Source of the DNA: Rhizoclosmatium globosum
Taxonomy: Eukaryota; Chytridiomycota; Chytridiomycetes; Chytridiales; Chytriomycetaceae
Direction: 5' to 3'
Length of the DNA stretch: 64,000 nucleotides
Assembly (NCBI GenBank): GCA_002104985.1
Contig: MCGO01000042.1
Coordinates: 248,001 to 312,000 of the forward strand
The notes beneath the pieces were generated by a model. That model worked only from the letters and a program-made list of their open reading frames with translations, ran no database searches and was not told the DNA's origin. Below are positions 11,667-23,405 of this stretch, piece after piece. The position numbers and the translations under genes were made by a program. Within the stretch, counting starts at the first letter, position 1; every line of letters starts with the position of its first letter.

Positions 11667-14600
11667 ATGCCGACGCAGCCACCACCGCAGACGCAGACAC
11701 AGCAACAACAACAACAACAACAACAACAACCTCCAAAACAAATGCGGCACAAACGAAGTGCGGCATCGTCACTGTCAAGTTCGAGTACGATGCCCTTTTC
11801 CCTTTCTAATCAAGTACTCTAAACTTACTCTGAATCAACTAAGGCGGCCACCACGGATGCACCTGCGGTCACGCCCAGTCGCAGCAATCGCAGCAGCAGC
11901 AACAACAACAGCAACAACCACCCCCGCCAAAACAGCATCACCACCACCACCATCACCCGCACTCACACCCGCATCCGCATCCGCATCCACCTGCTGCCAC
12001 GCAACAGCCTCTGCCGCAGAAACTACCCCAGCAGCAGCAGCAGCAGCAGCAACCTCCGAAGCAGCAGCAACATCAACCCCAACAATCTCACTCCAAAAAA
12101 CAACATCCTCCCGCATCCTCCATACCTGCCGCTCCATCACTAGCTGCAACAACATCATCCGACCTCGTTCCTTCGTCTGATATATGGTACAAATCGGATG
12201 CGGAAGAAAAACAACGGATCCGTGAATTCTGGCTCGAACTCGGTGAAGATGAGCGTAGGAACCTGGTCAAGAAGGAAAAGGATGCTGTCATGAAAAAGAT
12301 TAAGGAACAGCAGAAACATACTTGTTCATGTCCAACCTGTGGAAAGAAAAAGTGAGTATAGGTTTCTGAGAGTACCTGTGTCAGTGCGTCAGTACAAATG
12401 ACGGAGAGAAGGTGTTTTGTGGGCTGAGAGTGTGTCAAGTTTTCTCAAAGTGTGTGTGGATCGAAAACTTGGCTAGGAATCGGAATATTGTGAACGGAAG
12501 GGGTGCTGTTTTTAAGTGAACCTTAAGGCTTCATGGGCACGAGCTCATCAATATGTGCTTAAATACGAGAACGGGATAGACTCTGCAATTCAGTTGCAGT
12601 ACCTGGGACAGAGGGTTGTTGTTGGATGGCCATGAAGTTCGATTGAGTGGAGGCGACAAAATTAACTCGATGATGATGACGAACTTTATGAATGACGGAC
12701 TGCATAAAGGGTGATTGCTTGGATAGATGAAATGGATTCAACCGGATGGACAGTCTTTAAGGCTTTCAGAGCTGTTAAAGAAAACAGTTCTCTGACGGAA
12801 AGACTCTGGGGCATTAGAATCGGAAAGTCGAATAGAAATATTAGGCAGGATAGCGAATATGGACCAAAGCATGCCTCTGCGAATAACATTAGCATAGCGA
12901 ACTTCGGCACAGTTTTTGGGCTGAGGATGCTGTCCCGGTTTGCAGCCTCAGCATTGAAGGCTGTTCTGGAGTGAGGATTATGATTACAAATAGCGAGAAT
13001 TGCCTCTAAGATTTACAGTCTGAGGAATGGTACTAATCATTTCTTTCAGATCACTCATTGAAGAAGAACTGGAACTCCTTTATGATGCTTACTACGAAGA
13101 ACTCGAGAACTTTGCTCAAAGTCAATCATCACAAGCCCCAAATGGTGCCTCCAACTCAAATCCTGTGCCCCCACCGGTAAAACATAGTAACAATCCATAT
13201 TCAAAAGGTTAGTTTTGTACTTAATTGCTAGAGAAGGCTGAGCCTAATGTTGTAAATTCAGTGATCGAACCTCCACAACCACATTACTGTTCAAACCATC
13301 GTCACCACCATCATCATCACCACCACAAAGAAGATGATTTAGACTATACAGACGAGTATGATGAAGAATATGACGACGAAGACGAACACGACCATGATAG
13401 TCACGGACATCATCATCACCATCATCACCGTCCTCGTCCTACAACAGCAAGGAGTAGTATATTTGAATTTGGAAGCGGACTAACAGTAAAAGGTGTCTAT
13501 TTGGAAGATTTCAATGATTGATGACTAAATCTATTCTTTCAGATGGGGGCATCTTGACTGTAGCTGAGGACTTTCTCAAAAACGATGGTCGAAAGTTTCT
13601 GGACCTTATGGAGCAATTAGCTGAACGAAAGATTCGGTTATTGGAAGACGACCAAGATCCCAATAATATGTCAATTGCTCAACAGCAGCAACAGCAACCG
13701 GCAACGGCTGCTGTAGCCGCTGCTGCTGCAGCAACGCATAGCTCTACTGCTGCTCCGACTCAAAACCCTGCTCCGCTTGCTCCTGATTCTCTGGATGGAG
13801 ACGGTGACGAGGAAGAGGAAGATGAAGAAGAGTACGATGATGACGAAGAAGGGGATGAGGAAGAATATGACGACGAAGATCTTGAGGACGATGAGGAATA
13901 CGATGACGAAGAAGAGGAAGAGGTGAATATTTTTGACTGCAGTTTGCGTGCTCACCTATTCTATTCACTTCAACCAGGACATTCTAACAGAAGAGCAAAG
14001 GATGGAAGAAGGTCGACGCATGTTCCAGATCTTTGCAGCCAAAATGTTTGAACAACGTGTGTTGGCTGCGTACCGAGAGAAGGTTGCGTACGAGCGTCAG
14101 AATCGGTTGCTCCAAGAGTTGGAAGAGGAACAAAAACTCAAGGATCAGAAAGAGGAAGCTAAACAAAGGCTGAAGGAAAAGAAAAAGGCCCAGAAAAAGT
14201 AAGTTACTATAATATTTACTCGTTGTATTGATTGGTTCAATAGAGCGGCAAAACTCCAAAAAGAGGATGAGAAGCTACAACGAGAGAGGGAAAAGCAAGC
14301 TGAGGAAGAGGAACAGCGGATCCAACGCGAAAAGAAGGCTGCCGAGGATCGGTACATTTCATAGTTAAAGGATGCAACAATAATTTCTAAACCAATTTTA
14401 CAGTGCCAAGCGAGAAGCCGAACGAGCAAAAAAAGAGGCGGAACGCTTGAAGAAAGAAGAAGCTGAACGAGCGCGTCGTGAAGCTGAACGCAAACGAAAA
14501 GAGGAAGAGATCCGAAAGCAGAAGGAAGCTGAAGAGAGAAAACAGAAAGCCAGAGAGGAAGCTGAACGCATTGAGCGAGAGAACCGTGAGCGCAAGGAGC

Positions 14601-16398
14601 GCGAGAAGGAAGCTGCACGTCAACGTGCACAGAAAGCTCGCGAGGAAGCGGAAGCTCGTGCTCGTGCCCAGGCTGAGGAGGAAGAACAAGCACGAATGGC
14701 GAAAGTTGCTGCAGAACAGGCAGCCACAATTGCAGCTAGTGCTGCTGCTGAACCAAAGTCTACTGCTCTGTCTCCAGACAGCAAAGTTCGACAGCAACTT
14801 GCAACCATGGGGTTGAATGAATCTGCGGTTTCTTCATCCATCTCTGCCGCACATCTCGGATATCAGCAACAACAGCACCAGATGTATGGGTCTCATCAGC
14901 CTATCGCTCAGTATGTTGTTTCTGGACCACCGAAATTGCAGCAGTATCAGCAACAACAACAGCAACAGCCAATGATGATGCCATCAGGATTGGGTGGGAT
15001 GAACAGTGGGCCACCAGCGCAAAAAACTGGTCTCGAAGTGTCCCCTCCATTAACTTCGACTATGGCTCCTGTTAATGGTATGACAAATTATGGAGGATGG
15101 AATCAGAATGGATACAATGGAATCCAGGTTATGAACCCTCCAATTCGTCAGACCACTGTTCCGCTCGGTTCCAACTTCAATGCGATTGCTGGCGTTTTGC
15201 CAACTCCACCTCAATCTGCTATTTCTCCTGAACTGGAATTGGCTCCTCTAGGAGTTCATTTGAATAGACAGGCTTCAGCCCCTCTTGCGCACAAAGCAGT
15301 AGGTCGTCAAGCTCCCATTGGAAGGCCGTCGGCTTTGTCAATCTCATCCTTAGATGGTCTTGGCTCAAGTTCGACAGCTAGTCCAATTCTGACACCTTTG
15401 GTTGATCACTTTGGGCCAGCTGGGCAATATACAAGCAGTCAATTCAATGCTTCATCGAATGGTTTGTTGAAGAAGTCAACCGCATCTTCGTCTTTTGAAA
15501 ATATTCCTTCATTCAATGATGGATTTGTGGAACCCTCTTCCTTACTTGGTGGGCTTGGGGCTAAGCAATTGCTTAAACCTGATATCAGTCGAATTCAACA
15601 GAATCAAGCTCAACAACAGTCAGGGATGTTTTTGGGAGCCTTCAACTACGATCAGCAGCAGCAGCAACAACAACAACATCAGATGCAGCAACAGCAACAG
15701 TTGCATCATTTGAACATGCTGCAACAGCAGCAGCAGCACCAACAGCAGTTCCAACAAGCACAGAATAATCACTTGATGCAGTTGTCTCATCATCAGCAGC
15801 AACTTGCTCAGCAGCAACAGCAGTTTTCTCGTGGTGGTTCTGACTTAAAGGGTTTTGGGTTCGATTGGGAGCCAGGTACAAAATTTTTTTCTCCTCATTT
15901 TAGACACTGACTACCTCTATTCAGAAGTGGATAATGGAAAGCTTTCCTCGCGCTTTTCCAATAATGGTACTCATGGTTTGAACTCCATGAATTACTCGTT
16001 GAGTGATGAATTCTCTGGAGTGTTTGGGGAAAACCGATCACAGTTCAACGGTCAGAATCCTCAGTTCCAACGCACTGTAAATCAAATGTCTCCGCCGAGC
16101 CAGTCTTCTCCTATTCCTTCTGTTCTTGGACTGTTTGACAAGCCTGTCAGTTATCAATCGCCTTTGACTTCGGGTCGAACAGTTGGTAACAATGGGATCT
16201 TCCAGCCTCAACAACTGCAACAACACCAACAGCAGCAGCAACAGCAGCAGCAGCAAAGTTTTGGTGTGATTGGACAGCAACCTCTGCAGTCATCCCAGTT
16301 TTTCCCACAATCAGGCCAGGGTGCTTACAAACGTATGTCCATACTTTATCCATGAAACTTTTCACTTACGACGCGTTTTATCCCTAGACTTTGGATGA
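11667..16398 (+). CDS. NST1: NST1-family stress response protein
   Basis: Ten exons (11667-11784, 11844-12351, 13050-13207, 13262-13492, 13543-13922, 13978-14198, 14244-14351, 14404-15875, 15925-16332, 16388-16398), about 1204 residues, as long as fungal NST1 proteins. Order: polyQ/His/Pro N-terminus; the NST1 signature [16 protein letters not shown] followed by a Cys cluster [11 protein letters not shown] and [17 protein letters not shown]; His-rich and very acidic tracts; [16 protein letters not shown] and MEQLAERKI; a long Lys/Glu/Arg single helix (about 470-600); a Gln/Pro-rich tail. In yeast NST1 genetically links salt tolerance and splicing factors; molecular role is unresolved. Intron 2 is about 698 nt, far above the usual 50, and the last exon codes only three residues plus stop. 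Confidence 0.9.
15650..15830 (+). repeat. CAG/CAA repeat tract in NST1
   Basis: Long mixed CAG/CAA runs encode polyglutamine interrupted by His and Leu. Similar shorter tracts lie at about 11697-11732, 11890-11925, 12030-12075, 14935-14970 and 16208-16255. The codon mixing suggests selection for glutamine rather than pure triplet expansion. Confidence 0.8.
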
Positions 16399-16736
16399 AT
16401 TTGATTCCTCTTACTCTCTTTTGTTTCTCTGTTTTCATCTTTGCTTTCCCTTTTTGTAACTTGTGTGTTTTCTATTCTTCATTTTTGTGGTTTATAGGCT
16501 GTTGACTTGGGTTAATAACTATTACATGTTTGATTTGTGAATTATTGTGTTTCAAGAAGAACATCCATGCGTTGTGTTGCTGCAAAAAAACTGACAATTC
16601 GAAACATCGGACACAAACAATGAGTGTTACGAAAGTAAAGTGAGATATAAAACGATCTATTCATTCATGACATGGCCACACACACATACAACAATAGAGA
16701 AAACTTTCTAGATCAACGCGTCTCGTTTGGTTGACT
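16399..16736. other. Convergent 3' intergenic region
   Basis: Space between the NST1 stop and the stop of the minus-strand GPI-type gene. T-rich on the plus side, consistent with 3' untranslated sequence. No other feature seen. Confidence 0.5.
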
Positions 16737-17168
16737 TTACATGAAGAATACACAGGCAAGCATAGATGCAACATTGAGCGAAATAGCCATTGAGTTACTG
16801 GTGGTAGCCAAGATGTTACCAGCAGTAGTGGTGGCAGCGGCTGCTTGTGTGGTTGGTGCTGGAGCAGTGGAAGGTGCAACAGAAGCAGACGATGGTGCAG
16901 CGGAGGAAGGTGCAGCAGACGATGGCGCAGCAGATGTTGCATTAGCAGACGTGACTGGAGCAGCTGTGGTTCCAGATGCTTTCGCAGCAGCAGCAGTAGT
17001 TGATCCAGCAGCGGCAGAAGCGGCAGAAGCACTTCCTCCAGCAGCGGCGGCAGCAGTACCAGTTGTCACAACAGCGGCAGCAGCAGCAGAGGTAGTTGTA
17101 ACTGCTTGAGCACTAATGCAAGAAGCCAAGAAAGCAACGACAGCGACGGATTTCATGTTGAAGATCAT
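16737..17168 (-). CDS. Secreted Ala/Ser/Thr-rich GPI-anchor-type protein
   Basis: Single exon, about 143 residues (or 139 if the internal ATG at 17156 is used, which fits a signal peptide better). The N-terminus MKSVAVVAFLASCISAQA is a clear signal peptide. The body is almost only Ala, Ser, Thr, Val and Pro, with short repeats such as SSAAP, as in O-glycosylated cell-wall proteins. The C-terminus ends in a hydrophobic stretch (SMAISLNVASMLACVFFM) preceded by small residues, the layout of a GPI-attachment signal. Likely attached to plasma membrane or wall. No enzymatic domain. Confidence 0.75.
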   Translation of the reverse strand: MIFNMKSVAVVAFLASCISAQAVTTTSAAAAAVVTTGTAAAAAGGSASAASAAAGSTTAAAAKASGTTAAPVTSANATSAAPSSAAPSSAAPSSASVAPSTAPAPTTQAAAATTTAGNILATTSNSMAISLNVASMLACVFFM

Positions 17169-17362
17169 TGTGAAGGATGTGCAGATGTTTTTTCAGATGC
17201 TGTTTTTTCGAGGGATTGTTCCTGAAAACGCGATTTTGTGACAATTCATTTTGACAGCAGTATCTTTTCCCCATGAATGGAATGAATGTACCATTTTATT
17301 GCCAAGAAACAAAAACTACTTTTCAAACTACTATTTGCAAAACTATCATGATTTAAGAATAT

Positions 17363-17763
17363 TTACTTTTTGGATAGGAGACCACAAACAGAGTCCAACG
17401 GAACACTTGCCAACTGTGTCAGAGATAAATTATCAATACGTACAGTAAAAGATGTCCAAAAAAGCTTACCCAATTGTTGAAAGTTGCGGCTTCTTGAGAG
17501 TTGCATCCAGTACTGCCTTGATGCACACAAGAATTTACAATGTTCCGTGTATTGATCAAGTCTTTACAAAGAATAGATAAGTCTTCAGGAACTTGATCGA
17601 GACCTGTTCCACTTGAGAGGCACTGTTGTACACAAACAGGAAGGCCGAATACACCACTGGTAAGAGACAAAAGGTCTATTTGAGGAACTGGGGATGCAAA
17701 CAATGGCTGTGACAAGGCTGTAAGCAAAACGAGACAGCTGTAGATAGAACTAATGATAGACAT
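17363..17763 (-). CDS. Small cysteine-rich secreted protein, CFEM-like
   Basis: Two exons in minus sense (17763-17470, 17413-17363), about 114 residues. A signal peptide (MSIISSIYSCLVLLTALSQ) is followed by a cysteine pattern CVQQC ... C ... C ... C and, from exon 2, one more Cys (VCGLLSKK end). The CxxxC opening and spacing resemble fungal CFEM domains, which bind heme or sit in cell walls, but only about six cysteines are seen rather than eight, so the assignment is tentative. Start chosen at the Met that begins the signal peptide. It is divergent from the next plus-strand gene with a 275-bp shared upstream region. Confidence 0.6.
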
Positions 17764-18038
17764 ATTTTGATTTCCAGGCCAAGAAGTGTTGTCTGGATGT
17801 GCTGACATTTATTCACATTTCTTGGCGGGAAGCGGGAAACGACTGCATCCCATCGAATGAACCCCTTCCGACTTTCTTTCCTTCCTTCTCCTTTGTAATT
17901 TGTTGAGGCACCCTCAATCCAAGGAGGCGCGTTTGTTCCAAGAATAGAATATGAGGCAAACCACGCCTCCTGTAACGGGCACAAAATCACAAACTCGTCC
18001 TCACACAAACGCAACAAAAAACAAAACCAAGAATCTTG

Positions 18039-19283
18039 ATGGGTCATAAACCAAAGTTTGCCAACGCAACCGTTGCTGCTGTCCAGAGAAACATTGAACA
18101 GACTCCTGCAGCTACAGCTAAACTCTCAAATAACAAGGTATTCTTCTCTTCAACTTAGTTGTGGTGAATTCAATCGGTCAACTACAGTCTGCCACTCCAA
18201 TCTCAAAACCACAAACTCCAATTTCGAAGCAGCAACCACTTGTTCAAAAGCAGGCGCCAGTTGCTAAACCGTATGCCAACCAGAAACCTGGCCAGACTTT
18301 TGTTCAGGCGCAACAGGCTCTTCTTTCGCTCGCCCTCCTCAGTGTGTTGCTTTCCCAACAAAAGTCAGTCACCAACAACAAGCCAAAACCCACATCATCC
18401 GTCAAACACGTCAATCCTCTTGCTCCATTGACACCTGGCAAAGCGGCCGCTGGTCTTCCGGATAATGTGTTTGGAAATATGTTTGACCTCCCAGTCAAAT
18501 GGGCGGCGTCGCTCAAGCCGGCTAAGCCAGTTCAAAGAATTATCGGACCCCAGAGGGCTCCTGTTCAACAAATGCAACATTTGACAATGAATAGTAAGCC
18601 ATTGGCGAAACAAAATCAGAAGGCTCCTCTGCAGAAGAAAGCTCAAGCTCCTATCAAGCCACAACAGTTCCGTGCTGCTCCAAAGAAATACGATTTGGTA
18701 AAAACGCGACTACAACTCTTTTCTACTCTTTCTAATGTAATGATAGGGTCCTGGATACGAAGGATTCTTCCAGGCTGCGTTGTTCCAAGAACCAGCCAGC
18801 TGGACTAGAAACCAGTCTCCATGCCATGCCCCTCACCGTGCTGCTCCAAAGCAATTGAACAAGCAACCTTCCTTCAAGGCCGCCACTCCAATCAGCAAGC
18901 CATCTACCCCAGCTCCAAAGGCTCAAGCCAACAACAACTTGAAGGGAAACAAGGCTGCTCCAGTCTCTGCCACCAAGAACAAGAATGCAATAAAGTGGAA
19001 TTCCCCAGCTGGAAAACAGCTTATCCTCAGACCAAAGAACGAGCTCGTTATTTACACCCCACTTTGGATCCAAGTCTACCACTGGGCCCAATTTAGAGGA
19101 CAGAAGCAACAACGCGGTCGTTCTGCGGAAAAGACCACAAGAGCTCAGAGATTGTTGCAGCAGAAGCAAAGAATTGCGACTGAGCGTAATCCAAACGACA
19201 GACAACAAGCAACCAAGTCTCCAATTCATAGCGCACGTCCTGCGTTGCCAATCAAGCAGCCAGGATCAGCTAAGAGAAAGTAG
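18039..19283 (+). CDS. Pro/Gln/Lys-rich paralogue A, unknown function
   Basis: Three exons (18039-18137, 18188-18697, 18747-19283), about 381 residues, basic, rich in Pro, Gln, Lys and Ala. The short N-terminal motif NATVAAVQ is shared with paralogue B at 21413. A core from QFRAAPKKYD through GPGYEGFFQAALFQEPASW, KNAIKWNSPAGKQLILRP and NELVIYTPLWIQVYHWAQF to FRGQKQQRGRSA is almost identical between the two proteins. I know no family for this core; its aromatic, hydrophobic block looks folded while the rest looks disordered. This copy lacks the C-terminal membrane segment present in paralogue B's downstream frame. Confidence 0.75.
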
Positions 19284-19687
19284 AACGCGCGTATTTCGAT
19301 CTGTCTTATGTTAATTGTCATCTCTAATGTTTCAATATTTTCATAATAAATGTATCTATGTATTATTTAGCAATTTTAAATCTTGACATGGTTGTAAAGA
19401 AACAAGAGACTATTGGAAGTGGTGCCCGGGGCGTGCGGTGGAGACAGGGGTCGGGATGGAGTCGGAGGCACGGGAGGGGCACGGGATGAGAATATTGGAA
19501 AGAAGTTCTTAAATTTATTCGGGTAAGTTAACTCATCATTACTTTGTACACCTGAGAGCTCACTGTCACCCAGTATCTCGGTTGCCCGGGAACTGGCTTC
19601 CAATAGAGACAACGCCTTATGTTTTAGACATCAAAGATTTGTACAAAAAAAGGTACCCAAGTTTTATTCAAATAATGAACGCATAAT
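19284..19687. other. Convergent intergenic region with G-rich tract
   Basis: Lies between the stops of paralogue A (+) and adenosine kinase (-). Contains an AATAAA-like site near 19345 and a striking G-rich tract at about 19427-19486 on the plus strand (listed separately). No open frame of interest. Confidence 0.6.
19427..19486 (+). other. G-rich tract with quadruplex potential
   Basis: Within 60 bases there are at least six runs of three or four Gs separated by short spacers, in a region otherwise AT-rich. Four such runs are enough for an intramolecular G-quadruplex. It sits between two convergent genes, where it could act in termination or polymerase pausing; that role is inference. Confidence 0.5.
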
Positions 19688-21412
<1,725 letters not shown>

Positions 21413-23279
21413 ATGACTCGTAAGACTGGAAACCAAAATGCTGGCAATGCCACTGTCGCTGCAGTTCAGCAAACCCACACTGCCAATATTCAGGCGGCGA
21501 AAAACGTGATTGCGCCAAAGCAGCAAACTGCCTCAAAGCCATCCACTCCCGCTTCTAAGCCAGCAACTCCTGCTCCAAAGAGTAACACTGCCTACAGTTT
21601 CGTTGCTGCCCCCAAGGTATGATAAATTAAAAAACCAAGTAAGTAACATCAGCTATTCAACTCATATCTTCCATCCCAGCCTGCCACACCACAAGGTCAA
21701 AAGGTCCAGGCTGCTCCACAAAAGGTTCAGGCTGCTCCTCAACAACAAAAAGCTCAAGCCGCCCCAATTAAACCCCCACAGTTCCGCGCTGCACCAAAGA
21801 AGTACGATATGGTAACTAGAATACAATATATCACTTTCGACACTGTCTAATATAATGATAGGGTCCTGGATACGAAGGATTCTTCCAGGCTGCATTGTTC
21901 CAAGAACCAGCCAGCTGGACCAGAAACCAGTCTCCATGCCATGCCCCCCACCGTGCTGCTCCAAAGCAATTGAACAAGCAACCATCCTTCAAAGCCGCCA
22001 CTCCAATCAGCAAGCCATCTACCCCAGCTCCAAAGGCTCAAGCCAACAACAACTTGAAGGGAAACAAGGCTGCTCCAGTCTCTGCCACCAAGAACAAGAA
22101 TGCGATCAAGTGGAACTCCCCAGCTGGAAAGCAGCTTATCCTCAGACCAAAGAACGAGCTTGTTATTTACACCCCACTTTGGATCCAAGTCTACCACTGG
22201 GCCCAATTTAGAGGACAAAAGCAACAACGTGGTCGTTCTGCCGACAAGACTAACAAGGCTCAACGATTGCAACAACAGAAGCAGAGAATCGCTGCCCAAC
22301 GCAAACCAAATGACAGACAGCAATCCCCAGCTCCAAAGCAATTGTCTCGTCAAGCTTCTGCTGTTCAGCCAAAGTCCCCAGCTACTGTTTCTCGTCAGGC
22401 TTCATCTATTCAATCCAAGTCACCTGCTCCTCTCTCCCGCCAACAATCTGCCTTGCAACAAAAGAACAAGCCAGCAAGTCCAATCAAGAAGAAGGGCAAC
22501 TCCTCCCCAGTTGATTACAGCTCCAACACGTGGGAACAATACTACACACCTAAGCTTGTTGCCAAGTCTTCTTACCCAGTCTACGAGCAAGCCCCAGCTC
22601 CAAAGGCCGCTCCAAACAAGAACATCAAGCTCGCTCCAGGAAAGAGTTTGAAGTCCAAGATCCCACCCCCACAAGAAGCCAAGTCCCCAGAAATCTTCTC
22701 ATTTGTCAAGTCCCCATCCGCTTCCGCCGCCCACAGCCGTGCTACCTCTGCCCAATCAAACCGCAATGCCGCCCCATTGAAGAAGCAACCCTCCGCAAGC
22801 TCCCCCGTCTCTGGCCCAGACTTCTTTGCACAGTACCTTGACCGCTCTGCCTCCCCAGCCCCTTCCAAGCCCACAAGCCGTCAAGCCTCCGCAAAACCAC
22901 TCACCCAAGCCAGCAATACGCTGCCCTCCGCGCCACAAAGCCAAAGCCAGCCCCATACATGAACTTGAAGGCCCCAATGCCACGTGAGATGCTCCACCCT
23001 GGATCTGAGGGCGCGAATATCCTTGCAATCAAGTTGAACAATGATGCGGAACAGCGTGGGATCCAGTTGGCTCCAAAGCCAAAGCACCAGAAGAACGCGC
23101 ATGCTAGAAACTACAGTGCTAAGAGTAATGTCAAGAGCAAGCCTTCTACTCCAGCAAAGAAGAAGCCTGTTACTAAGCAAAATAGTGGTGTCAACTCTTG
23201 GTTTACTCCATCTGGTCTTGCTGTTGCCTCTGCTATCGTTGCTATTGGCGGTGTTGGTATTTCCAAGCTTATGAACTAA
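21413..23279 (+). CDS. Pro/Gln/Lys-rich paralogue B with probable frameshift
   Basis: Exons 21413-21616, 21680-21811, and 21862 onward. The core after 21862 matches paralogue A at roughly 96% DNA identity with nearly all changes silent over 380 bases. Downstream it adds repeats with Ser/Pro/Gln and RQAS units. As written, the frame stops at 22962 (478 residues). A second frame opens at once (to 23279) with the same Lys/Pro/Ala style and ends in a hydrophobic segment SGLAVASAIVAIGGVGISKL typical of a tail anchor. Dropping one base near 22914 explains the break, so the true protein probably runs to 23279 (about 584 residues) with a membrane tail. Function unknown. Confidence 0.7.
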
Positions 23280-23405
23280 ATGTGCGTGGTGGTGTCGGGT
23301 TTTCGTTTTCTCTTGTTGAATGTAATAATAATGTGGAATAAACTGTGATGAACTTGTACGCGTCTTCCACTTTTATTTATGTATCACCATCATATCCTCA
23401 TCAAC

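Noticed and set aside
11290..12180. Plus-strand frame of 296 codons overlapping the NST1 start
   Set aside because: It reads NST1 exon 2 in the wrong frame and includes the first intron; the NST1 frame has the family motifs.
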